Below are positions 31,407 through 44,397 of a stretch of 64,000 bases of DNA, in pieces. The stretch spans positions 496,001-560,000 of the forward strand of contig CADCXD010000011.1 in NCBI GenBank assembly GCA_902806575.1, in the 5' to 3' direction. Under the pieces are notes generated by a model. The model saw only the letters and a program-made list of their open reading frames with translations, was not told where the DNA came from and ran no database searches. Each line of letters begins with the position of its first letter. Position 1 is the stretch's first letter. The stretch comes from Jackrogersella multiformis (taxonomy: Eukaryota > Ascomycota > Sordariomycetes > Xylariales > Hypoxylaceae). The position numbers and the translations under genes were made by a program.

Positions 31407-34400
31407 CTATTTCGCCATGACATCTACGTAACGTCCTGATTTCCGTGCCTTCTTGCCGCCTTTTCGTGGGCCCGCCGCACCGAGCAGATCGTCGATGCTG
31501 CTAGCGTTACTAAGGCTAGTGGTCGGTCTGCTGGGTGGTGCGGCCATGGATCCGCCCGGGGCGCTGCTAGTGCTCTGGCTGGAAACGGACCGCATCATCA
31601 TCGGTGGGCCGCTAGGGACGAGGAGGCTTTCTGCGGAAGCTTTACTTATCAAAGCAGGCGAAGCTGTAAGCAGGCCTCGTGGAGGACCAGCCGACGGGAC
31701 ACTCAACCCTCCAGGAGGAGCCGATGTAGCGCCCGGCTGCGGAGGAGTACTGGCGGCCCGAGGAGGCGGTGGCGTTGCCGTCTTGGCGGGAGTGTTTTCG
31801 GCTCCTGGTTTTTTGTTGACCCAGCGCTTGAGGTCTGGATCATAAACGAAGCTGCTGGCCTCACCAAGCTTAGCCTTGACGGGTTTATTGGCTAGGTCAG
31901 CCGGCTCCTTTTTGCCACCACCAAACCATCCCCCGAAGCCCCAGCTTTTCCTGGCTGCTTTTGCTTCAGCAGCACGTTTCGCTATTATATCGTTAGCTCC
32001 GTGTCAAAAAAAAATTCCACTATAATGCTCACCTTCTTCCTCAGCAACCCTTCGGACCATCTCCTCGTTCTCCCGGTCCTTCTCCGCCTTGCTCTTTCCC
32101 TGTTGGTTCAAACCAGGAATATCATCGTCGTCATCAAGGAAACTCTTTTTCGGTTTCAACTTCGTGTTAGCATCATCATCGTCTCCAGCGGGGCCCGGTT
32201 CGTAGGATGATGGCTCAAAGCTAGACGGCTGGTATGAAGGTGGTTCGTATCCACCGGAATAGCCTTCGGGTTGGGCCGCAGGTGGCTCAAAGATCATAGA
32301 CGGTGGTTCATATCCGTACGAAGATGGCTGATAACCCTGGTTCGAGCTGATGCCATTTGGTGAAGTTAGGGGCTTCGAATTCGTAATAGGTGGGCTTAGA
32401 GGTTGGGAACCGTTGGCAGTCGGAGAGGCTTGTGCGGCACCATAGGGGTCGTAACCTGGGAATGAAATACCCATACCCGTTGGTTGCGGAGCTGAATCCG
32501 ATCCCTGAGAGACCGGCATGTATGGAGAGGTTTGTGAGGCGGGAGGCGCTGTAGGATGATAAGTAGAGATAGGTGAGGAGTTCGTTTGAGGTGCGTAATG
32601 ATTTCCATATGTAGGCTGCATGTCTGAGCCTCGTCTTGGTAGCTCTAACGAGCTTCGCGTCATCTCGCCCGACGTTCTCTCCATTGAAGACCTGGGAGCT
32701 GTGCTGTAGGAGGCATTAGGATCGTGAGGTGTCATCGGCGCGTAGCGAGAAGCAGCTTTGGTACCCGGACCGGTGGGTGACAGCCCGCCATTTCCATACA
32801 TCTCGAAATTCGAGACAGATGGAGAACGACTGATCGTTGGTGTACCACCCGCAAGGCGGGAAAAAGGTCCAGACTCGGCACCAGGCTCACCAGAGGTCCC
32901 ATTGGCAGCATTCTCATCGTCATCACCAGCGACGAATTTGTTAAAGCGACTCCACATGTTATTAGACACCTGGTCCATCCTAGGCTTGGGGATCCACGAA
33001 GATGACTCTTCCTTTGGAGCCTGCCTCAGTCTCCTCATCAAATCATCGACGGCCGTCTCAAGAACGGGGTTGTAGTAAGGCGACTTCTTGGTTTGCGCAA
33101 TGATGGCGTTATAGATGCTTTCGCAGTATTGCAGAGCCTTATCTCTAAAGCCGTGTTCAGCAAGGGTCAGAGCGTGTTGGAATTTGTATGCAGCCAGGTG
33201 TGAGCAGCTTTGAGCCGCAGTATTCGAGCCTCCTACGAGGGACAGCCCGTACTCGTACACCTCACTCAGCTGCAGGGCCTCGGTTTCCTTCGCGAACTGG
33301 TCGGCTTGGCGGCGGTGATCGGCTCCAACAAGGACGAAGTTAGCATTAGGGTCATCAAGACCGCCAAAAACGGCACAGTTCTTAGCGAATATATAGCAGA
33401 TATGAGCTGCCTCCGCTCTTCCGTACCCCGAGAGTAAGTTGCCAAGCGATCTTAAGGCCTGGCCGTCACTGAAGCTTCGATTGCTTAATATCAAGCCAAG
33501 TGTCTCGCGCCATTTGTCTAGCCCGGCCAGCGCATCCTGAGATGCGCCAATAGAAGCAGAAGTCGACATTAACTGAAGACCTGCCCGTGCGTGGACCGGA
33601 ACCAGCTCATCCACCGACTCCTCGAAGTTTCCAGAAAGTACACCATAGAGGGCGGCGAGTGATTCGTTCCCGTAGCCTGGATGGTTCACCTCCTTCTTGA
33701 TGAACTCTCGCGCGACCTGCTTGTACAGGTCGGGACTCTGCATCGTGTTCGAGATAAGCATCGCGTGGCCCCAGAGTCTCTTATCCACTGCAGCCCAAAC
33801 AGCCTTCTCCCGATCACCAGATAGCAGATTGTTCCGGATCTGCTCAATAGCCGTAGAATCGACCGCGTCTGCCTGCATATTGGTTACTGAAGATGATATT
33901 CCAGTTACATCAACCCCCGTAGAGATCGCAGATGCGAGTTCCGGATTGTCAGTATCAAGACCAGGAGTGATGGTCTCTCTGATAGCTTTATCTACTGTAG
34001 GGTTCCCTTCGAGAAGACCATCATTCTCGATAAACACTCGTAGAATCTTCCACAATAGAACTCTTTCGACGGCTCTCTTGTCCTCATGCGAGACTGTCTG
34101 GTAAAATGAAACATTCGGAAGGTTACTTTCGAGACCCTCAATGCCAGCAGTCAGCCATGCTAAGGTTTCCTTTTTCTTTGATTTGCCCTTCAGAGGTCCT
34201 GGGAATTTCGCTAGGCGCTCCTCTAACGGCTGTATGTCCTTGATATGTTTGACTTTCACCTCTCCAGGACTGCGCACAATCATCGGCAGCGCCTGACTTA
34301 TGCCGTATCGCGGAACGTCCGTTGGGAAAGAGGTCACAAGTGTTCCTCCGACACCCCACGAGATGACAGGTACGCCTCGCCACCTTTGTAGCGGATCTAG

Positions 34401-37229
34401 TTCTCGACCGTCTGTCGGCGGAACGAGATTGAGATGCTGGGACATACCCCGAGTTCTAACAACGGGCGGTGCTCCGTTCACACCTGGGATCTCCCGTGGT
34501 GGAGCTGCACCCTGCACCGAAGAAGGTCGACGAACGGGATCGACTGGTGCTCCGCTAGTTCGGTTACCATAGACCGCTCCAGGTGATTGGGTCTGGGAGC
34601 GAGGTGGCGGAGCAAAGTTGACCTCCTTATGCGGGACCGATGCAGGTGAGGGCGGAACATAGCTAGACGCCGAGCGCTTAGGAGGCGAAACCGCGTTGTA
34701 AGCCGGAGAGCCAATGGGCGGCGGAGTATGTCTGGCTCGTCTTGGACTATACTTTGATTCACTTGGAGGTCTATTGCCCATTGGCGGAGACCGCAATAAA
34801 GATTGATCCTCTTCAACCTCTTGCGTTGGCGGCAACGAAGGCACTCTAGTGACGCGAGGCTCATACTGAGATGAGCTATTTCGACTTAAGGAAGGGGTGT
34901 CCCCGTTAGGACTCAGGATCGACTTATCATGTGATGCTTCAAAGTGAGAGTGAGCAAGCGGACTAGAAGTTCGTGGCTGGTGCGCAAGAACTGGAGGCGG
35001 AACAGCGGCGTATCCACCACTAGTCGAACGGACACTAGGTGGAGCGGGAGAGTATCGACTACTAGCAGCTGGGGGCTGTACTCCGTTTGGTAACTGGGGC
35101 GGCGCTGGTGAGTACCTAGCGTTTGCTCCCGGGGAAGTAAGCGGTTTCGGGGGTGAATGGGCCTGCAAGGAAGCGTAAGGGTTCGGGCGCTCTGGCGCAA
35201 CCAATGATGGGATACTCGTCATCTGCTCTTTAGGCGTATGGGGCTGGGGCTGGGGGGGCATAGTAGTTGGAGGTCCATGAGGAGGACCCTGAGGCTGCCC
35301 ATACGGACTCTGCTGCGGCGGAGAGAGAGGGCTGTGCCGCGAAGCAGGTCGCGGCTTTGATGCCATAGGTAAGTCTTCAAAGAAGCTAGCCTTCGGTCTT
35401 AACTGAGGAGGCGCCTTCTGGGCTGCTGGGGGCGGTTGATTTGAATGACTTGAGGTAGGAGGCGACAGACTGATGGTTGTACCACCTGAAGGCGGTGGTT
35501 GAAAATACATGCTGGTACTTCTTGTAGGACCGGTTGGCGGCGCCAAAGGTGCCAGACTTGCCCGCGGAAGCTGTTGCATGCTAATACGCTTCTTCGGCTT
35601 AACAACATCCATCGGGAGGTCATATGGAGACGTGTATCCGCCCTTGGACTGATTAACAAAGCTCAGAGCTTTGGGCATTGCCGGTTTAGGAGGAGGCTGT
35701 CCATATGACCCCATTGCCGGAGGAGGAGCCATAGTTGAAGATGCGTAGGAAGAGTATTGTGGTTGCATTTGAGAACCGGCCGGAGAGGGAGCGTAAGGAT
35801 TTGGACTTGGTTGCGCCGAGTGTTGCGAGTTATCAGGAGTGTAACGTCCATTTAAACTTGCTGGGTGAGGTTGGGCAGCTATGTTGGGTTGAGACATCGA
35901 TATTGCTGGCATAGCTGTTGTCTCCTCTGGTTCTTCCAAAAATCCTTCATCATCACTTCCAAAGATGTCTGCTGGATCAAGTTCTTTAGATTCGACAGCA
36001 GAGTCCAACAGAAAGTCATTGTCGTCGTCATCAAAAGCAGCCGCCCACTTCGCGTCAATGTCAACAGCTCCTGGTTGGGTACCGGTTTCTTTCGTTGGTG
36101 CAGATTCAGAGTCGCCATTAACAATGTCGTGTATGGGTACGCCTGAAACCGCTGGTGTTTTCGGCAGAGAACCGTCAATCGGAGACGGGAGCTCTGAGTC
36201 TAAGATATGTTCCCCATCTTCCGGGTCTATAGATTGGCCCATTGCCATAGTCGTGGACTTCCTGTGTAAAGTGTGATCAAAAGCGTCATCTCCTAGTTGA
36301 GAATCACCCTTGGTAACTTGACTAAAGAAGTCGTCTCCTCCTACTATAGTATCATCCTGCGCAAATGCATCTACAGGGTTTGAGGCCTGAGGCTCGGAAT
36401 GACTCTCTGGGCCATATTGTTCATCATGAGGAATTAACGGCAGGCCCTCCTCGAACCGAACATCCGATTCCTCTTCCTCAGTACCAAAAAGATCACCGCC
36501 GACGGATTGCTCGAATGAGCCTTCAGCTACCCTATGCTCCTCAGCCGAGAAATCTTGGTCTAAAGTACTAGGGAAGTTGGGTTGTGCGACAAAGCCAGTG
36601 CGTGAATCGTCGTTCGCCAAATCACGCAGGATGTCATGAGCTTGGGTTGAAGGAGGTGGATGCTCTATCTGGTCTTCGGTCGCATCTTCACTCTGCGGCA
36701 CCGCAGGAAACGAGTTTGTCCTCTCGTTCGGCGGCATAAACTTGAATGGGTCAGTATCCGTTCGCTGCAGGCTTAGCTCGGAGTCCTCGTCATCGTTGAA
36801 GCTCACTTCGTGTGACACCGTACGCGCAAACGAGGTTGTGCTAAAGTGTTTAGATTTTTTACTGGTTGGGACGAATTCTGGTTGGTCAATATCGCCTTCG
36901 CCATCGGATTCTCGAGTTTCATCGTCTTGCGCCACTGGAGCAGGCGACGGACCCGAAGGATCCCACGCGGCATCTTCGGCACCATCGTTACCGGATTGAT
37001 CCGGAAATGCGCCGTCACTTGTAGGTTGAGGTTGAGGTTGAGGCTGAGGCTGAGTGGCCTCCTCTATTAACTCGGTATTTGACATATCCTGATTTGAATG
37101 TTCTATAGCCTGCTCGTCGATATCGGTGGGTGATTGATTCCGTGGTGAATCGAACTCTGGTGTTTGCTTGTTATCGTCATTACTGACTGGCAACTTAGCC
37201 GGATGCCACGTCGCAGTTTGGGTATCCAT
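31407..37229 (-). CDS. SEC16: COPII coat assembly protein Sec16
   Basis: Two exons, 37229..32033 and 31981..31407, encode 1923 aa. The 51-nt intron runs GTGAGC to ATAATAG. The start is the ATG at 37229; a TTG four codons upstream is rejected. Sec16 is a large peripheral protein of ER exit sites that scaffolds Sec23/24 and Sec13/31 during COPII vesicle formation. The first 900 residues are acidic and disordered (including a QPQPQPQPQP run near 70) and become Pro/Ser-rich. The conserved central region starts near residue 920 (LDPLQRWRGVPVISWGVGGT) and continues as the alpha-solenoid ancestral coatomer element to about 1420. There it includes the conserved GDREKAVWAAVDKRLWGHAM. A second Pro/Tyr-rich region and a short conserved C-terminus (KSWGFGGWFGGG and the terminal SGRYVDVMAK) would contact Sec23. 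Length is normal for filamentous fungi. Confidence 0.93.
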
Positions 37230-38788
37230 CTCCGAGTACAATTTATCGCGAATTCAGAAAATCATCGAAATAGAATAAGCCGAGAAGTAGTATAGAAAAC
37301 AGTACTGCACGGTGGAGATAAGTTAGTGACCTAGGTAGCTTTGTGATTTGTGATTTGTGAGCTGCGATGTTAGGTTGCGATGCTATCTTCTCAATAACAA
37401 CAATAGACAGATAGGATCGCATGCCAGAGTTGGCCGATTGGTATGGTATAGGGGCCAAACAGCGCGTGCATTAAGCAGGTAGCAAGGGGTTGTGTTACTC
37501 TCGTGCTAAAGTAAAGCTGACTCACTTATACAAGAACAACTAATAAAGTGTACTTTGGGATTTTTGCTACAGGCCAAACTCCATTATTGATTTAGAAGAG
37601 CAATCGCATGCTTTCTTGAGGTTTGGGAGATTGGAAATTGGGAAGGGAAAAAATGAAAGTTGAGGCAAAGTGGCAGATCCACAAGAGGTACTTGTATGTG
37701 GTACCTAAGTATGTAACAACGTACCTACCTAGGTACATACCTAGGTACCTAGGTATATGTAGGGAATGTTCCTTCTAAACCAATGGACCCATGCAAATTA
37801 TCCATGGTTCCATGTTATCCAGTGTAAGTACCAAATCATACATCGCGCACAAGCCACCGCTAGTAAGTACCTAGCTTAGCGGCCGATAAAATAAATGACA
37901 TAACCACGATGGAATATCTAGAACATCATTTGCAGCATTGCTGAAGACAACATGTCCATTCCAGGTTATTATCCGAGAACTTGTTACCTATCAGGTAAGT
38001 AAGTACATACCGAATATTGTCCTACCTAAATTAAAAAAGAGAATCATTATACCGAACATTATATTCAGGCTGTCAAATTATTATATTACATTACCTAGGT
38101 ACATTAGATTTAATTAACGCATAGGTATCTGTCATTTCAGCTTATTCGAGAATGAATAAGTCGAATACCTAGGTATTGATTTATGTCATCAAGTATAGGT
38201 ACCTACCGAGGTACCTATTAAAGCACGGTCTTGCAATCCCAAACGATATGTACGTCTTTAGTGGATCTCACTAAGCTCCGTCAGCCAGTCATAATAGCCA
38301 AGCCTAGCCCTGCCGAATTATTTTTAGCCTCTCCCTTTAGTGTAGTGGACCTACATACCTAGGTACCTGGTAGGAATATCATGATGTACCAGGTAGGTAC
38401 GCCTAGCCTAATAACGCCTCCGAACTCCGGCTTCCAAGTGCCTGGTTCGTTCAAATTTAAAGATTGTCGGTCCCGCCGCCTTTTAATCTTAAACCACTCG
38501 ACTACCCATTGAATAGGAAGAGTAGTCAATGTAGACGAGGTCAAACATCGAATGGTATCGTCTTACTAGCACTGGCTAGTAACTATTAAGACTAAGATCC
38601 AAGGTTGCTCTCCTATTTGAGCTACATTGGTGGTCATAGTCGTAACCCCGTTTCCACCATCGTCATCACCATCACAGCCCCCAATCTAACAGCTCTACCC
38701 CATCCCCTTACTGCATGTTACTATAAAGGGAATGGGTAAGGGCAGCAAAGCAAGCTATAACCCCCCCCCCATATAATCCAGGTAGGTA
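37230..38788. other. Intergenic rich in CCTAGG palindromes
   Basis: This is the SEC16 promoter side and the 3' flank of the FAD oxidoreductase. Palindrome clusters occur at 37721-37756, about 38091-38105, 38165-38215 and 38355-38400. A C-run is at 38761-38770. GTGATTT is repeated twice at about 37341-37356. I see no gene. Confidence 0.5.
37721..37756. repeat. CCTAGG palindrome array
   Basis: Units of GTACCTACCTAGGTACATACC followed by TAGGTACCTAGGT, given here in two pieces, form a self-complementary run with three CCTAGG cores. Confidence 0.75.
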
Positions 38789-40404
38789 CTAAGCCCCATA
38801 ACCATGCTTCAAAAATATATCCGGCCTTGCGCGGCGACTCGTAGGACCCAACGCAGGCGCGTATCGCCTAGCTATAAGCCCGAGCCGCTCCGCGCCGGTC
38901 TCGTAGCAGGCCGGCATCCCCGTCTCCGAGAAGGGGATGCCGTCCCTGATCATCCGGGCAAGCCCCTTGGCGCAGAGGAGCACGTTCGGCATGCCGTGGC
39001 CGTTGAACCCGGCGCAGACGTAGAGTCCCGGCTTCGACGATACGGGGCCGACGTGCGGTACGTCGTCTGCGGAGTACTGCGTGTTCCCGTTAGATCTATC
39101 AGTCTCCAGCCCGGATTCCAGACATGATGACGTCTCTGAGAAAGGTGAGAAGGGTGGAAGAACTCACGCCCATAATGCCCGTCCATACGCTATCCATCTT
39201 GGCCGGCCTGTCCTCCCACCCGACCAGTGTCTTCCCCGCCCAGCTGTCGAAATACGGCACAGCGGGCTCGATCAGTGTCGAGTCGTCGAAGTTCTTGTGC
39301 CACTCCTCCCTGTTCTGGTAATCGAACGTGCTTCTCGCGCCTCCGATGATCAGACTTCCGTCGGGACACAAGCCGTAGTACGAGTCAACCGACGACGGAC
39401 TCGCCATCTCCACCGCGCATGAGCCCAGCGGCATATCCACCGACGTTGACCGGAGCTCAGGCACAACCCTACAGACAGTGCCGCGAGCAGGGTATATAGC
39501 AACATCGTACTCGGGCAGCAACCCGCTCGTATACGCATTCGTCGCGAAAACAACCTTCCTAGCCTTCATCCTACCCCTCGGCGTCATAAGCGTCCAACAC
39601 CCCTCCCCGTCCGGCATGTCCGACACCTCAAGCACGGGAGTATTCGTCTGCAGGCCAACCCCCCTCCCCACCGCTTTCGCCAGGAGCTGCATGACCAGCT
39701 TATACGGCGCCACCGTGTACGCCGGGTACGTGAACGCGACCTTCGCGCCCCTCACCCCGGAAGCCTTCTCCGCGTCTTCGGCATCGTAGCGCGTCACCCG
39801 CCTCAGCGAGGGGAAGTCCAGCCTCGTCATGATCTCCCACAGGCCGGTGACGTTGGCCGCCTCGGCCGCGTCCACAAACACGTCCGCCGTGGTCACGGGG
39901 CGCAGGTCGCACGGCATGTCCTGCTCCGCCACGAGCCGGGCCACGGCCTCCGCGTTCGCGACCTCGAACGTCGCTACTTCGTTTGCGGCCTCGCGGCCCC
40001 GCTCCCGCATCCGCGCCGCGAGGCTGACGAACAGGTCTGGGCGCAGGTGGCCGCCTGGGTGACGTAAAGCTGGAGGTTAGTCCGGGTGGTATAGTGGTAT
40101 ACTAGACTACGCAAGATAGGTAAAGTAAAGAAAGGAACGACTTACCATTCCGCCCAGTAGCCCCCGAGCAAGCCTCCCTCGCCTCCAAGATGGTGATGCT
40201 CGGGTTCTCCGACGAGGAGGCAGAAGAAGGGCTGCTGTTCTCTAGCAGATAGTGCGCCAGAGCCGCGCCCGCGAACCCGGCGCCGATGATGACGATGTCC
40301 TGCTCCTGGGGGAGCTCCGCCGTGCTGCGGTGGGAGTCGAGCGAGTGCAGCTCCGTCCGCCAGTACGGGATTGTCGCGTTCGGGACGGGGTAGGGTCGAA
40401 ACAT
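38789..40404 (-). CDS. FAD-dependent oxidoreductase (DadA/DAO family)
   Basis: Three exons, 40404..40146, 40054..39168 and 39076..38789, encode 477 aa. Introns run GTAAGT to CACCCAG and GTGAGT to CACGCAG, and phases fit. The N-terminal dinucleotide-binding motif DIVIIGAGFAGAALAHYLLE (residues 36-55) and GATGRNGGHLRPDLF (about 82-96, rebuilt across intron 1) are diagnostic of the D-amino-acid-oxidase-like fold. The C-terminal exon carries GLYVCAGFNGHGMPNVLLC, the second part of the FAD site. In this superfamily FAD oxidises amine C-N bonds (glycine, sarcosine, D-amino acids, polyamines). The substrate of this fungal subgroup is not known to me. There is no signal peptide. The end (LKHGYGA) is not a clear peroxisomal signal. 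Confidence 0.88.
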
Positions 40405-41899
40405 TTTGTTACGGATATAGAATATGAGTATTGATTAGGATTAATATTAAGATTAGTATCAGCAGTAAGACAGTAAGACAGTAAGACAGGAAGCCCATCT
40501 GTATATATTAATGTTACTTGTTATTAACAAATACTCGTAACCCAGCTGCTTGTTTGCTTCTATTTGATGCCACGAGTACCATTCTGCAACCACTCCTTTA
40601 TACGATTTAATTTGAGTGTAAACTACGAAATAGCAATCACTATCCCGATGAATACTAAACACTCAATTTGATTGAGTGAGTCACTCGGAATACTCGTCAT
40701 CAGATGCGCGGTAGGACAGTATACCGACATACATCTCTCCAACGATTCCTAGGATTTCTAGTCTACTCTTACCCCTACCCCTACCCAACCCTATAGGGCA
40801 GTACGGTCAGGTAGTGCAAGCGGCCGAGTTCGCGAACTTGCACACCTTCATCCCAGTTGTTACTAGGCACGTAATAAATAAGCCAGCAAGCAAATAAATT
40901 GTAGGCAATCGTCGCATACGTCAGCAACAGTAGAGCGGTATAGGCCTACCCAAACAGCAATCAGCTTATGTGTAGGAACGCGTATGCAATTCATACATAT
41001 GTCGTAGTTGTAGTCAGTTGCAGGTGCTGGCAGGGACCTTGGGAGGATATTCAATCCATACCTACCTAGGTATGCATATACGGGTGCCTAGTTTACGTGA
41101 CCTAACGTACCTCCTAGGTAGGTATGCATGGAAGCGATGCTATACTCCAGCAGATCACCACCTAACTAACCTAACCAAACCCAGGGATAAAAGGCAGAAT
41201 GTTTGATTTCTAATACCAATACCAGTACTATACCCCGGCCGCCAGTCCAGCCCTAAGAACCAACCTTACCTGCCTAGGTACCTCCCATACACCAAAAAGA
41301 GGCTCCCGTATGTGACGTTGCAGCGCACCGCACTATCAAGCGATCCGCGGCTATCTCCAATTTACCTCCAACCTCCAACCCAGGATGCGCATCGGAGCCT
41401 CAATCGCAATGCACCACCCAGGAGTGATGACGCGGCGCGCGTAGCCCACGTAAGGCATCGGTAGAAGCAGGCTTCTTTCGTTCTAGAAGCAATTGCCGTT
41501 TGGCGTGATCGAAGCGGAGTGCAGTATACGATACGATACGATTGTTATTTTATTTGTAGTGTAGTGTAGAGCATGGGATGGGATGGGATGGATGTGTTAT
41601 CCTATACCAAAATCACAATCTATACCTACCTAGTTAGGCGGCTCTCGATCTGGAGATGGTTGTAGAAGTGATATGTGTCGTCTTCGCGAGCAGCTATATT
41701 GCTCTTTCTATCTCTTCCCTTAAACACAGATGTATGAATATATCCCTGAACGCCTTCCTTATGCCCTACACCTTAACGCCATTTACGAAATCCACGAAAC
41801 CCATGAATTACCATCAGAGGTATACCTCAACGCCCTTGCAATGCTCACAACCCCACAATCTTTACGGATAACCATCACAACAACAAACAACCACCCCAA
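40405..41899. other. Intergenic with several small tandem repeats
   Basis: This contains three CAGTAAGA units at 40463-40486, palindrome motifs at about 41060-41070, 41112-41122 and 41274-41282, an ATACG triplication at about 41525-41540 and GGGAT repeats at about 41575-41592. Short open frames here are not convincing as genes. Confidence 0.5.
40463..40486. repeat. Three 8-bp tandem repeats
   Basis: CAGTAAGA occurs three times in a row, starting about 60 nt upstream of the FAD oxidoreductase start codon (its gene is on minus), in the probable 5' leader. Confidence 0.8.
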
Positions 41900-43023
41900 C
41901 TACATCCTCCGCCGCTTACTCCCCAATCCATCCCTCCCCAAGCCCGAGCCCTGGCGCTTGCCCTTGCGCTCCATCTCCTCCTTCATGATGCGCTCGGCCT
42001 CGCTGATCTTCTTCGGCTGCTGCCCCGCGAAGGCCGGCGGCGCCTTCTTGTTGGAGGCGCCGGCCAGTGCGTTCTTCTTCGCGGCCGCGAACACGTTCTT
42101 GGCCTGGGGTTTCGCTGCCGTCTTTAGGGAGATGGGGGCCGTGGCCGGGTTTTCGGTGGTAGTAGTAGTAGTAGTGGCAGTGGTAATGGTGGTGGCGGTA
42201 GTGGCGGTTGCCTGCGCTTGCGGAGTCGTCGAACCAGACTCGATCTTCTGGCCTTCTTTTGGCGGAAGCCCCGACGTCTCCGGTATTGGTTTCTCGGGGG
42301 ATGCGCTTGGCGCGGGCTTGGCGCCGAAGGAGAGCTTGATCTTCTCTCCCTCCTGCCTCTTGAGTTCTCCGACCTCAGCGCTGTCGGCGTCGTCTCCGTT
42401 TAGCTCGGCCGCCTCCCTCTTCGCGCGGCGGATCTGCTCCTTGATTATCAACTGCTCGCGCTCCTCGTCGCCCTTGTCCTGCATATCCTTCCTCCGCACC
42501 GCCTCCCTGCGCTTCATGGCTTCCGGGGAGTCGTCGACCCACGCGACGTGGATTCCCTTCTCGGTCTCTTCCACCTTGCAGATGCCTTCCCTGCCCAGGT
42601 GCTTGGCGAAGTCGGTGAGGGAATGCCATTTCGTAGCGTTCATGTGGATGTGCTCCTTGTTGCCAACTATTCATTCGCCTGTCAGCGACTTCCGGTCCTA
42701 CGCGATATGCTCTAGGGACTCTACTCACTGTAGTTCTGGTAAAAATGGTTGATCTGCACAGCCTTCTCTCCGTGGGAGGTTCGCAGCAGCTGCACGAAGT
42801 CCTTGAGAAACTCGTTGCTGAAATCGTCGATGTACTTCTTCGGGTCCTCGCCGACTAGTATTATCTTTCTCGTGTGCGACTCGCTTTGGGTGTGCATCTT
42901 AAACGCATTGGCGTCGCGGCACTGCTTCTCGCATACTTGGCAGTACCAGCGAAGTCGCTGTAGCCCCTTCGACTTGAGCTTGTTGTTCAGGTACTTGGTT
43001 GATCCAACCTCTGCCTTCGGCAT
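41900..43023 (-). CDS. KIN17: KIN17-like DNA/RNA-binding protein
   Basis: Two exons, 43023..42729 and 42666..41900, encode 353 aa; the 62-nt intron runs GTGAGT to GAATAG in phase 1. The N-terminal zinc finger has C28-x2-C31 and H44, H50 in WYCQVCEKQCRDANAFKMH. The Kin17 winged-helix domain follows (residues about 55-160; EKAVQINHFYQNYIGNKEHI across the splice, then HMNATKWHSLTDFAKHLGREG). A charged coiled segment (MKRREAVRRKDMQDKGDEER) and a Thr/Ala-rich stretch precede a conserved tail with KNVFAAAKKNALAG. Kin17 proteins bind curved DNA and RNA and associate with the spliceosome and with replication/repair. This protein stops before the C-terminal SH3-like/KOW domains of the animal protein, as I would expect for fungal forms. 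The basic end (GSKRRRM) could be a nuclear signal. Confidence 0.92.
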
Positions 43024-44397
43024 TTTGACGTAGTCGCGTATGACCGAACTTTGATTCTATAATCTTGGAGACCTTGGGATGACGGTAGGCGACGGTGGGG
43101 AGTTGAGAGTAGTTGTTAGAGAGAAGAATTGACGGTTTGCGACAGTGATGAATGATAGAAATGATACTACCTAGGTACCTAAGAGATAGGAAATGCTGTG
43201 GCTAGAGCCGTCCGATATTTATTAATCTTATCGATAAGGTATTTCTCCACCAACTCGAGAAAGACCAGCTGATGCCAGCTGGTGATGCCTGCTGTTAGTT
43301 ACCTACCGATAAGAGGATTGTTCCTCCTGAAAAATCAATGAATCAACACCCGGATTCAGGCCTCACACTTGCCCAGGTATTGCTCAGGGGAGTACGCTAC
43401 ATTATTTGAAAATGATTATTACATAATATTGTACTGATTACGTAGACATAATTACGTAAGCCTTTCGAAAATATAAAGGTAACTACCACCATCGGTTTTT
43501 AGTCCTTAACGGTACAACCCAAGCAGCAAGAGCACCAAATTCCAACGAGCTACCTACTTAAGCTATCCTTTTTTCGATTTTAATTACTTATCCTTGCTGA
43601 TGTAAGAGGCTTTACATAATCAAACGCTTGTAATATCGCATATATAAAATCATATTAGCTTTGAAAATAGTTTTGATTCAAAAATGACTCCCCGAATAAA
43701 ATAATATAATGAATAGAAAACTATATATTCGTATAATAAGTTTTACTAATCAAAACTTCAAGTTAAGGTTCACTTCAACCCGATTTCTAAAAACCGATAT
43801 TATTGCTATAAGCATGTTCAAATACGCCCCTCCCTGGGCGCGTTAAGGTACCTCCTAGGCACATTAGATACCTATCAAATCAATGAAGAAACCCAAATTG
43901 CTGACTTCCAAGGTTTAAGAAATTTACATTACGAGCAGCTAAACATCACTATGCATCACAACTCAGCAAAAGCAGCAGCGATTCATTTTGATTTTCATTC
44001 CCCTTCCTTCTCCCTCTCCCTGACCCTCTCCCTCTCCTCCCCCTAAACCAAGCAAATAGGTTCACACCATACATCCAATCCAAGCCATTGCTTCGGAGCC
44101 AGCTACATAATCCAGCAGAGGGCCAATCTCATTACGCAGTATATGTTATGTTAGCTCAGAATTCTATGCAAAGGTCTACCTAATCAAGCCAGTGTTTCTT
44201 TTTTCCAACCCCCCTATTAGAGCTCCGGTCACAATGATGGAACAGCCTGGCTCGCAGATACTCCTGAGTTCCTTTGTACAATGTGCGTAGCCCTCGACTG
44301 TCCAGACTGCTGTCACATCCAATGGCGATCATGGCGATCTGGTTCCCCGACGTATGATGGAGAAGCGCAACTGATTCTGCGCGGGTACGCCGCATCG
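43024..44397. other. Intergenic upstream of KIN17
   Basis: This is the KIN17 promoter (-) and the 3' flank of HOM3 (-). It has one ACCTAGGTACCT at about 43172-43182 and a strongly AT-rich stretch at 43400-43810, unlike the neighbouring DNA. A CT-rich run lies at about 44000-44045. I see no gene. Confidence 0.5.

Noticed and set aside
28865..40404. Secondary-metabolite or catabolic cluster built on the two flavin oxidoreductases
   Set aside because: They are separated by SEC16, and there is no synthase, transporter or pathway regulator beside them.
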